Shown one piece after another: positions 56,801-64,000 of a stretch of DNA of 64,000 nt; positions within the stretch are counted from its first letter, which is position 1, and each line of letters begins with the position of its first letter. The position numbers and the translations under genes were made by a program. The notes under the pieces are model-generated. The model did not search any database, was not told the origin of the DNA, and saw only the letters and a program-made list of their open reading frames with translations. Source of the DNA: JAYRSJ01 sp041920215 (GTDB taxonomy: Bacteria > Pseudomonadota > Gammaproteobacteria > Burkholderiales > Burkholderiaceae_C); the NCBI GenBank assembly GCA_041920215.1, contig JAYRSJ010000004.1, positions 1 to 64,000 of the forward strand. Direction: 5' to 3'.

Positions 56801-57014
56801 GCTCGTTCAGATAGCTGTCGATCTGGTCGGACTTCTTGTCGGCGATCGAGGCGATGTTCTGCAGCACCGTGCTGGTCAGCGCGGTCTCGGCGCTGTGCAG
56901 ATAGAACCAGGCCAGGCCGGCCAGCGGCAGCAGAGCCACCAGCAGAAAGCCCAGCGCCAGGCGCAGACCCAGGCTCAGACCCGTGTCGCGGCGACCGGCC
57001 ATGGCGGCGCTCAT
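53898..57014 (-). CDS. Membrane dCache-PAS-PAS-GGDEF-EAL c-di-GMP protein
   Basis: The 1,038-residue protein has a membrane helix (about 15-40), a periplasmic Cache-like sensory domain (about 45-320), a second helix (about 325-345), two PAS domains (about 370-480 and 495-610), GGDEF (about 620-785) and EAL (about 795-1030). The active-site GGDEF and the RESD inhibitory site are intact, and so are EAL (AMEALLRWR) and DDFGTGYS. It may therefore both make and break c-di-GMP. Its start at 57014 overlaps the upstream binding-protein gene stop (ATGA), so ligand sensing may be shared. Confidence 0.92.
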   Translation of the reverse strand: MSAAMAGRRDTGLSLGLRLALGFLLVALLPLAGLAWFYLHSAETALTSTVLQNIASIADKKSDQIDSYLNERLADARTQAGQARVQQALRALSADFARGGMAATVASAQQHRAELARLAERSDYHDLLLIDAGGQVLFALRGEADLGSNLLHGPYSGSALAAGFRQAMRFLHIDLSRFEPYAPSAGEVSAFAVAPVLIEGRPIGALALQIKLATLAPVVMDRTGLGRSGETVLGYPDGERIVYAVPLLRPLPQPLPGGQALDRSDPRSALMRRALSGESGRGMVLDYAGVETAASWHYLPALGWGMVVKMDAAEVLAPSRSRQGLTLLAFALFLLLSGLSALLLGRQVLRSERVLQQSLAELRAAQRIARLGSWTLDLRDDSLQWSDEVFRIFEIDAQRFGARYEDFLAAIHPEDRERVERAFREALAQRRPYEVSHRLLFADGRIKHVHEHGQTDYDAQGQALRTRGTVQDISELRRTEEALQLYANIFQHSGEAILVTDAAQRIIAVNPAFSRQTGYSLAEVQGRDPSLLASGRTPRSTYQAMWEALGSRGYWQGELWDRDRDGKVYPKWAAISAIRDDGGAVSHYIASFIDISERKAAEARIEHLAHHDALTGLFNRYNLQIRLSQALLSAHREGHCVAVVFIDLDRFKLINDTLGHHTGDLLLVEVARRLQGCVRESDIVARLGGDEFVVVLAGLERPGDASAVAGKILQALDQPYLIAGERLHSSASLGISVYPQDGADVVELMRAADTAMYHAKSQGRNNLQYFTAALNADADERLTLERELRLGLEQGQFELHYQPQFAPAADTTAVPVAMEALLRWRHPRMGMVPPLRFIPIAEETGLIEPLGLWVLEQACRQLAQWRREGAAPARIAVNLSAHQLRNPALALDIARILKEQGLAGAELELEITESVAMRDPAGAVERLQELRALGLTLAIDDFGTGYSSLVYLKRLPIQVLKLDREFVRDIENDDNDAAISAATLALAHSLGLLVVAEGIETVAQHEFLLAHGCDLLQGYLLGRPEPAAYWTALWAGPH

Positions 57015-58309
57015 CGGGTCCGCCCCGTAGCGGCACTGGCTGCCCTGGCCGCCGCGCTGGCCGGCGGACTGGGCCGCGCCAGTGCCTCCACCGCGCTGAG
57101 CCATTCCTCGCGCCGCCGGTAGGGCGGAAAGGGCGCCGGCCGCACCGGAGCCTCGGAAATCTCCTGGGCAAGGAACTGGCCGTCCGCCTGGGCCTGGCCG
57201 ATATAGACGCGCCGCCACAGATGGCGGGTCTGGGCATCGAGCGCCACCACGCCGTCCGGCCCGGCCACGCTGATGCGGCCGATCGCCCGGTTGACCCGGC
57301 TCGGCTCGGTGCCGCCCACCTCACGCACCGCCGCCGCCCACAGGCGCAGGCCCAGATAGCTGGACAGCATCGGGTCGCTGAAGACCCGCTCGGCGCCGAA
57401 GCGCCGGCGGAAGGCCGTCACCAGGCGCTGGTTGCCGGCGCCGCCCAGGCTCTGGAAATAGCCCCAGACCGCATGATGCTGGCCATGCTGACGGCCGGCC
57501 GCGCCCAGGGCCTGCAGCTCGGGCTCGGCCAGGCTGAAGGAGAGCACCGGCAGCTGCTGCAGCCCGGCCGCCGCCAGCGCCGCGAACAGATGCCGGTTGC
57601 CGGCGCCGTTGACGGTGTTGAGCAGCACATCGGGCCGGGCCGCCCGGATCTCGGCCGCCAGTGCCGTGAAGTCCTGGCTGTCCAGCGCCGCATAGCGCTC
57701 GCCCAGCACCTCGCCGCCGGCCGCCTGCACCAGATCGCGGATCAGCAGATGGGCGGTGCGCGGGAACAGATAGTCCGAGCCCAGCAGGAAGACGCGCCGG
57801 CCGAAACGCTCCATCGCCCAGTAGGCGCCGGGGATGATCTGCTGATTGGGCGCCGCGCCCAGATAGACGATGTGCGGCGACTGCTCCATGCCTTCGTACT
57901 GCAGCGCGTAGAAGAGCAGATGGCGCTGCTGCTCGACCACCGGCTTGAGCGCCTTGCGACAGCTGGAGGTCCAGCAGGCGAACAGCACGCTGACCCGTTC
58001 GTCGACGATCAGGCGGCGCGCCTCCCGCGCTGCCCAGTCGGGGTCGGAGCGGCTGTCGGCCAGCACCAGCTCCAGCCGCCGACCCAGCAGGCCACCCTGG
58101 GCATTGATCTCGTCGGCTGCCAGCCGCAGCGCGTCGACCAGACCGCGCTCGCTCTGCGCCATCACCCCGCTCAGCGCATGCACCACACCGACCCGGATCG
58201 GCAAGACCTGACCCTGGCGCCAGGCCGAAGCCGCCAGTCCCAGCAGGGTGGCCAGCAGCAGCAGGGCCAGCGGCCAGCGCAGCACGCGGAGCAGGCGCGC
58301 CGGACTCAT
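57011..58309 (-). CDS. Amide/urea-type ABC transporter substrate-binding protein (UrtA/FmdD-like)
   Basis: The 432-residue product has an N-terminal hydrophobic segment (about 10-30) followed by a type I periplasmic-binding fold: PIRVGVVHALSGVMAQSERGLVDALRLAADEINAQGG, VLFACWTSSCRKAL, YALQYEGMEQSPHIVYLGAAPNQQIIPG and GSDYLFPRT. These match urea/short-chain amide binding proteins. No permease or ATPase genes are nearby. The stop overlaps the start of the GGDEF-EAL gene, so it probably feeds a sensory pathway instead of a transporter (inference). I chose ATG 58309; longer frames to 58402 lack support. Confidence 0.85.
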   Translation of the reverse strand: MSPARLLRVLRWPLALLLLATLLGLAASAWRQGQVLPIRVGVVHALSGVMAQSERGLVDALRLAADEINAQGGLLGRRLELVLADSRSDPDWAAREARRLIVDERVSVLFACWTSSCRKALKPVVEQQRHLLFYALQYEGMEQSPHIVYLGAAPNQQIIPGAYWAMERFGRRVFLLGSDYLFPRTAHLLIRDLVQAAGGEVLGERYAALDSQDFTALAAEIRAARPDVLLNTVNGAGNRHLFAALAAAGLQQLPVLSFSLAEPELQALGAAGRQHGQHHAVWGYFQSLGGAGNQRLVTAFRRRFGAERVFSDPMLSSYLGLRLWAAAVREVGGTEPSRVNRAIGRISVAGPDGVVALDAQTRHLWRRVYIGQAQADGQFLAQEISEAPVRPAPFPPYRRREEWLSAVEALARPSPPASAAARAASAATGRTR

Positions 58310-58520
58310 TCGGTCCGGCCGGGGCGGCTCGCCCCGCTGCTGCAATGATCCATCGAGCGCCTCCTGATTGACTGACGCGAAGCCAGGGACCGATCCCGCC
58401 ACAGCCCCGAACCCGCCGCTTCAACAAAACCAGTGTGCGCTGCGTCCTGGCATTTCCGCTTGATACAAAGCAAGTGGTCCGTGGCTTGGATGCCACGGCC
58501 GGCGCAGCCACCGGCACGCT

Positions 58521-59507
58521 ATGCTGCGCCAAACCACCGCCACCGTCATGCAAGCCCCTGAACGCCCCGCCGACGAGGAACGCCGCCTGCAGACCCTGCG
58601 CGCGCTGGGCATTCTGGACACGGCGCCGGAGGAGCGCTTCGAGCGCATCACCCGGCTGGCACGCCGCATCTTCCAGGTGCCGATCGCCCTGCTCAGCCTG
58701 GTGGATGCCGAGCGCCAGTGGTTCAAGTCCTGCGGCGGCCTCGATGTCAGCGAGGCCGGGCGCGATATCTCCTTCTGCGGCCATGCCATCCTGGGCGAGC
58801 AGCTGTTCGAGGTGGCCGATGCCCGGCTCGACCCGCGCTTCGCCGACAACCCGCTGGTCAGCGGCCCGCCGGGCATACGCTTCTATGCCGGCCATCCGCT
58901 GCGGGTGCATGGCTACAGCCTGGGCACCCTGTGCCTGATCGACCAGCGGCCGCGCCAGCTGGACGCCGAGGACCGCCAGCTGCTGGCCGATCTGGCCGGC
59001 ATGGCCGAGCAGGAGCTGGCGGCCCTGCACCTGGCCCATCTGGACCCGCTGACCGGGCTGTACAACCGGCGCGGCTTCGAAGCGCTGGCAGCGCATGGAC
59101 TCAGGCTGGCGCGCCGCCAGCGGCATCCGGCGGCCCTGCTCTTCATCGACCTGGACGACTTCAAGCGCATCAACGACCGCTACGGCCATGCCGAGGGCGA
59201 TCTGGCGCTGGCCAGCCTGGCGCGGCTGATGAGCCAGGCGCTGCGCGGCAGCGATGTGCTGGCCCGGCTGGGCGGCGACGAATTCGCGGTGCTGCTGATG
59301 GACGCCGACGCGGCGGCCACCGCCGCCGCGCTGAAGCGGCTGGGCGAGGCGCTGGAGCAGCACAACCGCCAGGCCCAGCGCGGCTACTCGCTGGGCTTCA
59401 GCATAGGCAGCGTGGCCTTCGATCCGCAGCGCCATGCCGATCTGGCCGCCCTGCTGGCCGAGGCCGACGCCGCGATGTTCCGCCAGAAGCGGCTGGCCAA
59501 GTCCTGA
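58521..59507 (+). CDS. GAF-GGDEF diguanylate cyclase
   Basis: The 328-residue protein has an N-terminal GAF domain (about 35-165, VPIALLSLVDAERQWFKSCGG and RDISFCGHAIL) and a C-terminal GGDEF domain (about 170-325) with an intact GGDEF and an RGSD inhibitory site. It should synthesise c-di-GMP. No membrane segment is visible. An ATG at 58551 is also possible (MQAPERP). It is divergent from the binding-protein gene at 57011-58309, and the spacer (58310-58520) holds a 7-bp hairpin at 58479-58498 but no clear promoter. Confidence 0.92.
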   Translation: MLRQTTATVMQAPERPADEERRLQTLRALGILDTAPEERFERITRLARRIFQVPIALLSLVDAERQWFKSCGGLDVSEAGRDISFCGHAILGEQLFEVADARLDPRFADNPLVSGPPGIRFYAGHPLRVHGYSLGTLCLIDQRPRQLDAEDRQLLADLAGMAEQELAALHLAHLDPLTGLYNRRGFEALAAHGLRLARRQRHPAALLFIDLDDFKRINDRYGHAEGDLALASLARLMSQALRGSDVLARLGGDEFAVLLMDADAAATAAALKRLGEALEQHNRQAQRGYSLGFSIGSVAFDPQRHADLAALLAEADAAMFRQKRLAKS

Positions 59508-59556
59508 GCCCGCGGCGGCGGTCTGGGCCACGCCCATGGCGGGCCACAATCGCGCC

Positions 59557-60366
59557 ATGTCCTGCCCCACCGAACCCTTTCTTGCCCCGCTGACGCTGGA
59601 GGGCCAGGCCCTGCAGATCGAGGCCTGCTGGCTCAATGGGGACGCGCCACGCCAGCGCCCCACCCTGGTCTTTCTGCACGAGGGCCTGGGCTCGCTGTCG
59701 CAGTGGAAGGACTTCCCGGCGCAGCTGTGCGCCGCCGCCGGCTGCCGCGGCCTGGTCTTCTCGCGCCCCGGCTATGGCCGCAGCAGCCCGCGCCGCGAGC
59801 CCTGGCCGCAGGACTATCTGCAGCGCCAGGCCCGCACGCTGCTGCCGGCCTGCTTCGCGGCCCTGGGCCTGGAGGCCGACGCGCGCCCCTATCTGGTCGG
59901 CCATAGCGATGGTGCCAGCCTGGCCCTGCTCTATGCGGCCTACTACCCGCAGCGAGTCTGCGGCCTGCTGGCGATGGCACCGCATCTCTTCGTCGAGCCC
60001 ATCACCCTCGCCGGCCTGCGGGCGGCGCGGACGGCCTACGAGGACGGCGGCCTGCGACGCGCGCTGGAGCGCCACCATGCCGATGCCGACTCGGCCTTCT
60101 ACGGCTGGAACGACGCCTGGCTGGCGCCCGGCTTTGCCAGCGACTGGAACATAGAGGCCGAGCTGCGCGGCCGCCTGGCCTGCCCGGTGCTGGCCCTGCA
60201 GGGGGTGGACGATGAGTACGCGACGCTGGCCCAGCTGGACGCCATCGCCGCGCTGCATGCCGCCACCACGGTCTGCGTGCTGGAACAATGCGGCCACGCG
60301 CCGCAGCGCGACCAGCCCGAGGCGCTGCGCCGCGCCATCCTGGCCCATCTGGAGAGCTGTCTGTGA
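59557..60366 (+). CDS. Alpha/beta hydrolase
   Basis: This 269-residue protein has the alpha/beta-hydrolase pattern: TLVFLHEGLGSLSQWKDFPAQL, the nucleophile in LVGHSDGASLALL, an acid in LALQGVDDEYATL and a His near the end in LEQCGHAPQRDQP. No signal peptide is seen. It overlaps the formate dehydrogenase gene start by 4 nt (GTGA) and may be read with it. The substrate is unknown. Confidence 0.88.
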   Translation: MSCPTEPFLAPLTLEGQALQIEACWLNGDAPRQRPTLVFLHEGLGSLSQWKDFPAQLCAAAGCRGLVFSRPGYGRSSPRREPWPQDYLQRQARTLLPACFAALGLEADARPYLVGHSDGASLALLYAAYYPQRVCGLLAMAPHLFVEPITLAGLRAARTAYEDGGLRRALERHHADADSAFYGWNDAWLAPGFASDWNIEAELRGRLACPVLALQGVDDEYATLAQLDAIAALHAATTVCVLEQCGHAPQRDQPEALRRAILAHLESCL

Positions 60367-62078
60367 GCATCAAGCCCGTGATCCCCATCCGGCCCGAGCC
60401 GGCCCGCACGCCCCAGGCCCGGCGCGGCGGCGGCCTGCGCGGCCGCCAGCCCTCGGCCACGGCACGCGATGCGATTGCCGCGCTGCTGCAGGGCGCCAGC
60501 CCTGCACCCGACCTGCTGATCGAGCATCTGCACCGCATCCAGGACAGCCAGGGCCATCTGAGCCTGGACATGCTGGCGGCGCTGGCCGATTGGATGGGCC
60601 TGTCGCAGGCCGAGGTGCATGAGACGGCCAGCTTCTATCACCACTTCGACATCGTTGCCGAGGGCCAGACCCCGCCGCCGGCACTGACGCTCAAGGTCTG
60701 CGGCTCGCTGAGCTGCGCAATGGCCGGCAGCCAGGCGCTGCGCGGCAGCCTGGACGCCCTGGCCGGCAGCGGCCTGCGCATCGTCGAGGTGCCCTGCGTG
60801 GGCCGCTGTGCCGACGCGCCGGTGGCGGTGCTGGGCCACAGGCCGGTGGGCCAGGCCACGGCCGCCACGCTGCAGGCGCTGATCGCCAGCGGCGACACGC
60901 AAGACCCGCCCCCCGATGCGCAGGGGCTGGCGGCCTATCTGGCCGAGGGCGGCTACGGCCTGTGGCTGCGGCTGCGGCGCGGCGAGATCGGCGCCGAGTC
61001 CTGCATCGCCGCGCTCTCGGCGGCGGGCCTGCGCGGCCTGGGTGGCGCCGGATTTCCGGTCGGACGCAAATGGTCCATCGTGCGCAGCCAGCCGGCACCG
61101 CGCCTGCTGGCGGTCAATATTGACGAGGGCGAGCCCGGCACCTTCAAGGACCGCCACTATCTGGAGCGCCGGCCGCATCAGTTCCTGGAAGGTCTGCTGA
61201 TCGCCGCCGACTGCGTGGGCATCGCCGGGCTCTACCTCTATATCCGCGACGAGTACCCGGCGCTGCGCCACATGCTGGCCGCCGAGATCGCGGCCCTGCA
61301 GGCCCATGCGGCCGATCTGGGGCAAGACCTGCCCCCGATCGCACTGCGCCGCGGTGCCGGCGCCTATGTCTGCGGCGAGGAGTCGGCGATGATCGAATCG
61401 CTGGAGGGCAAGCGCGGCTGGCCGCGCCAGCGCCCGCCCTATCTGGCCGAGCAGGGCCTGTTCGGTCGGCCCACGCTGGAGCACAACCTCGAATCGCTGT
61501 ACTGGGTGCCCGAGATCCTGGCCAAGGGGGCGGGCTGGTTCGCCGCCCAGGGCCGCCATGGCCGCAGCGGGCTGCGCAGCTTCTCGCTGTCGGGCCGGGT
61601 GTGCCGGCCCGGCGTGCATCTGGCGCCGGCCGGCATCACGCTGCGCGAGCTGGTGCAGGAGTACGGCGGCGGCATGCTGCCGGGGCACGAGCTCTACGGC
61701 TATTTCCCCGGCGGCGCCTCGGGCGGCATGCTGCCGGCCGCGCTGGCCGATCTGTCGCTGGACTTCGACACGCTGCAGCCGCATGGCTGCTTCATCGGCT
61801 CGGCCGCGATCATCGTGTTCTCGCAGCAGGACAGCGCGCGGGCGCTGGCCCTCAATGCGATGGACTTCTTCGCCCACGAGAGCTGCGGCCAATGCGTGCC
61901 CTGCCGCGAGGGCACGGCCCAGGCCGCGGCGCTGATGCGCCAGCCACAATGGGATCTGCCGCTGCTGGAGGATCTGGCCACGGTGATGGCCGAGGCCTCG
62001 ATCTGCGGCCTGGGCCAGGCCGCGCCCAATCCGCTGCGCTGCGCGCTGCGCTACTTCCCGCAGGAGTTCGGCCTATGA
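60363..62078 (+). CDS. NAD-dependent formate dehydrogenase, fused gamma-beta (FdsG-FdsB-like) subunit
   Basis: The 571-residue protein joins a NuoE/FdsG-like [2Fe-2S] thioredoxin-fold domain (about 30-190, with CGSLSCAMAG and VPCVGRCADAP) to a NuoF/FdsB-like domain (about 200-565). The latter has the FMN/NAD segment GLRGLGGAGFPVGRKW, DEGEPGTFKDR, CGEESAMIESLEGKRGWPR and the [4Fe-4S] motif SCGQCVPCREGT. In Ralstonia-type enzymes these are two genes. I chose GTG 60363, which overlaps the upstream stop by 3 bases. The alpha subunit follows immediately. Confidence 0.9.
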   Translation: MSIKPVIPIRPEPARTPQARRGGGLRGRQPSATARDAIAALLQGASPAPDLLIEHLHRIQDSQGHLSLDMLAALADWMGLSQAEVHETASFYHHFDIVAEGQTPPPALTLKVCGSLSCAMAGSQALRGSLDALAGSGLRIVEVPCVGRCADAPVAVLGHRPVGQATAATLQALIASGDTQDPPPDAQGLAAYLAEGGYGLWLRLRRGEIGAESCIAALSAAGLRGLGGAGFPVGRKWSIVRSQPAPRLLAVNIDEGEPGTFKDRHYLERRPHQFLEGLLIAADCVGIAGLYLYIRDEYPALRHMLAAEIAALQAHAADLGQDLPPIALRRGAGAYVCGEESAMIESLEGKRGWPRQRPPYLAEQGLFGRPTLEHNLESLYWVPEILAKGAGWFAAQGRHGRSGLRSFSLSGRVCRPGVHLAPAGITLRELVQEYGGGMLPGHELYGYFPGGASGGMLPAALADLSLDFDTLQPHGCFIGSAAIIVFSQQDSARALALNAMDFFAHESCGQCVPCREGTAQAAALMRQPQWDLPLLEDLATVMAEASICGLGQAAPNPLRCALRYFPQEFGL

Positions 62079-64000
62079 GCACCGCTGCCCCGAACCCGAC
62101 CGCCCAAGCGGTCGCCATCCCCTTCACGCTCGATGGTCGCGCGCTGGAGGCACTGCCGGGCCAGACCCTCTGGCAGGCGGCCCAGGCCGCCGGCATCGCC
62201 ATCCCGCATCTCTGCCACCAGGCCGGTCTCAGCCCGGCCGGCAACTGCCGCGCCTGCGTGGTCGAGATCGAAGGCGAGCGCACGCTGGCCGCCTCCTGCT
62301 GCCGCCAGCCCAAGCCCGGCATGGCGGTCACACTGGAGAGCGAGCGGGTGCGCAAGAGCCAGCGCCTGGTGCTGGAACTGCTGGCCGCCAAGGCCCCCCC
62401 GGCCGATCAGGCCCACAGCCGCCACAGCGAGCTGAGCCAGTGGTGCGAGGCCCTGGGCGTCGGGCCCGCGCGCTTTGCCGCGCTGGCGCCGGCGCCGGCC
62501 GCCGACCTGAGCCATCCGGCCATCGCGGTGCATCTGGACGCCTGCATCCAGTGCATGCGCTGCGTGCGCGCCTGCCGTGACGAACAGGTCAACGATGTGC
62601 TGGGCATCGCCGGCTGGGGCCAGAGCACCCGCATCAGCTTCGATGCCGATGCCGCGCTGGGCGCCAGCAGCTGCGTGGCCTGCGGCGAATGCGTGCAGGC
62701 CTGCCCCACCGGCGCCCTGGTGCCGGCCAATGGCGCGGCCCTGCTGCCGGCCGATGCCGAGGTCGACACCGTCTGCCCCTATTGCGGCGTGGGCTGCCAG
62801 CTGCGCTACCGGGTCAAGGACGGCGCCATCATCGAGGCCATCGGCCTGGACGGCCCGGCCAACCACGGCCGGCTCTGCGTCAAGGGCCGCTATGGCTATG
62901 ACTATGTCGGCAGCCCGGAGCGGCTGACAACACCGCTGCTGCGCCGCCCCGGCGTGGCCAAGGACCCGGCGGACATCGAGCGGGTGCGGCGCGGCGAGCT
63001 GCCGCTGACCGCGCTGTTCCGCGCAGCCAGCTGGGACGAGGCCCTGGACCTTGCCGCCGCCGGCCTGCGTCGGGTGCGGGACGCGCACCCACCCGGTCAG
63101 GCCAGCCCGCTGGCCGGCTTCGGCTCGGCCAAGGGCAGCAATGAGGAGGCCTATCTGTTCCAGAAGCTGGTGCGCCAGGGCCTGCATACCCACAACGTCG
63201 ACCACTGCACCCGGCTCTGCCATGCCAGCTCGGTGGCGGCCCTGCTCGAGGGCCTGGGTTCGGGCGCGGTCAGCAATCCGGTGGCCGATGTGGCCGAGGC
63301 CGACTTCATCCTGCTGATCGGCGCCAACCCGGCCTCCAACCACCCGGTGGCGGCCAGCTTCATCAAGAACGCGGTCAAGCGCGGCGCCCGCCTGGTGGTG
63401 GCCGATCCGCGCCGTCAGCCGCTGGCCCGCCATGCCTGGCGCCACCTGGCCTTTCGGCCCGACAGCGATGTGGCCCTGCTGAATGCGCTGCTGCATGTGA
63501 TCATCGCCGAGGGCCTGACCGACCCGGCCTTCATCGCGGCCCGGGTCGACGGCTACGCGGCGCTGCAGGCCGCGGTAGCCGACTGCACGCCCGAGCGCAT
63601 GAGCGAGATCTGCGGCATAGCGCCCGAGACGCTGCGCGAGGTGGCGCGCGCCTATGCCGGCTCACGCGGCAGCATGATTCTGTGGGGCATGGGCATCAGC
63701 CAGCATGTGCACGGCACCGACAACGCCCGCTGCCTGATCGCGCTGGCCCTGATCAGCGGCCAGATCGGCCGCCCCGGCACCGGCCTGCATCCGCTGCGCG
63801 GCCAGAACAATGTGCAGGGAGCCTCGGACGCCGGCCTGATTCCGATGATGCTGCCCAACTACCAGCGCGTCATCCACGAGCAGGTGCGCGCGCATTTCGG
63901 GCAGCTCTGGGGTGCGGGCTTCGCCGCTGCCGGCGCCCAGCCGGGGCTGACCGTGGTGGAGATCATCCATGCGGCCCACGAGGGCCGCATCAAGGCCATG
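62075..64000 (+). CDS. fdsA: NAD-dependent formate dehydrogenase alpha subunit (partial)
   Basis: The first 642 residues are present and the gene runs off the right edge. It has an N-terminal [2Fe-2S] domain (CHQAGLSPAGNCRACVVE), a His/Cys cluster region, two [4Fe-4S] motifs (CIQCMRCVRACR and CVACGECVQACP), a further [4Fe-4S] motif (CPYCGVGC) and the molybdopterin domain with DHCTRLCHASSV. The Cys at that motif replaces selenocysteine. It oxidises formate to CO2 and passes electrons to the beta-gamma unit. Its ATG overlaps the upstream stop (ATGA). Confidence 0.92.
   Translation, partial: MSTAAPNPTAQAVAIPFTLDGRALEALPGQTLWQAAQAAGIAIPHLCHQAGLSPAGNCRACVVEIEGERTLAASCCRQPKPGMAVTLESERVRKSQRLVLELLAAKAPPADQAHSRHSELSQWCEALGVGPARFAALAPAPAADLSHPAIAVHLDACIQCMRCVRACRDEQVNDVLGIAGWGQSTRISFDADAALGASSCVACGECVQACPTGALVPANGAALLPADAEVDTVCPYCGVGCQLRYRVKDGAIIEAIGLDGPANHGRLCVKGRYGYDYVGSPERLTTPLLRRPGVAKDPADIERVRRGELPLTALFRAASWDEALDLAAAGLRRVRDAHPPGQASPLAGFGSAKGSNEEAYLFQKLVRQGLHTHNVDHCTRLCHASSVAALLEGLGSGAVSNPVADVAEADFILLIGANPASNHPVAASFIKNAVKRGARLVVADPRRQPLARHAWRHLAFRPDSDVALLNALLHVIIAEGLTDPAFIAARVDGYAALQAAVADCTPERMSEICGIAPETLREVARAYAGSRGSMILWGMGISQHVHGTDNARCLIALALISGQIGRPGTGLHPLRGQNNVQGASDAGLIPMMLPNYQRVIHEQVRAHFGQLWGAGFAAAGAQPGLTVVEIIHAAHEGRIKAM

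Noticed and set aside
53424..57122. 1,232-residue plus-strand frame
   Set aside because: It lies entirely antisense to the GGDEF-EAL gene and is rich in Gln, His and Arg, the usual shadow composition.
57321..59663. 780-residue minus-strand frame
   Set aside because: It is out of frame with the binding protein and antisense to the GAF-GGDEF gene; no continuous homology.

Overview
The window is a high-GC proteobacterial chromosome segment, most likely Betaproteobacteria, order Burkholderiales (Rubrivivax/Leptothrix/Roseateles-like). The basis is the gene order lipA-lipB-DUF493-aminotransferase IV-D,D-carboxypeptidase, the mannose-type IIA + HPr + enzyme I set, the metX-metW pair, a Burkholderia-type general porin, and small families such as DUF1840. 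I cannot name a genus from this alone. No insertion sequence, integrase, prophage or CRISPR array was seen. One assembly gap (ten N) lies at 41782-41791.

Layout. 1-3264: an rRNA operon read on the minus strand (rrn promoter, leader with boxA, 16S, tRNA-Ile, tRNA-Ala, 5' part of 23S). 3.4-7.4 kb: PTS phosphorelay genes, with an acyltransferase gene on the opposite strand between ptsH and ptsI. 7.4-10.6 kb: a CoA-transferase, a degenerate sensor-kinase-like protein and a TlpA-like thiol oxidoreductase. 10.6-18.0 kb: lipoate synthesis (lipA, lipB), DUF493, aminotransferase IV, D,D-carboxypeptidase, hydrolase, ferredoxin, VanZ-like protein and hemJ. 18.1-18.3 kb: a well-structured small-RNA candidate between hemJ and hemB. 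18.3-25.8 kb: hemB-corA, phoH-ybeY, a NarL-type two-component pair and ruvAB. 25.8-31.3 kb: porin, phosphatase, DUF1840 and an overlapping GGDEF-EAL / HD-GYP pair. 31.5-37.4 kb: thiolase, IclR-type regulator, M20 peptidase, lipase and a crotonase. 37.5-44.4 kb: an apparently dead M48 lipoprotein, an exported MORN-repeat protein, an aspartoacylase-like enzyme, PPK2, a nonsense-interrupted small exported protein and an OmpA-like lipoprotein. 44.4-48.4 kb: VOC protein, metW, metX under a SAM-II riboswitch, and a chemoreceptor. 48.5-53.9 kb: sppA, a lipase-like lipoprotein and two beta-oxidation genes. 53.9-59.5 kb: a c-di-GMP cluster with a periplasmic binding protein. 59.5-64 kb: a hydrolase and NAD-linked formate dehydrogenase genes (fused gamma-beta, then a partial alpha subunit).

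Themes. Most genes are housekeeping. Signalling is dense: four c-di-GMP enzymes, one chemoreceptor and one two-component pair. RNA-level control is unusually visible. The metX leader contains a SAM-II aptamer whose 3' end is complementary to the 5' arm of a downstream intrinsic terminator, so a complete attenuation switch can be read from the sequence. The hemJ-hemB intergenic region holds a four-hairpin RNA of about 113 nt, with an extended -10 promoter, a Shine-Dalgarno-complementary loop and a strong terminator.
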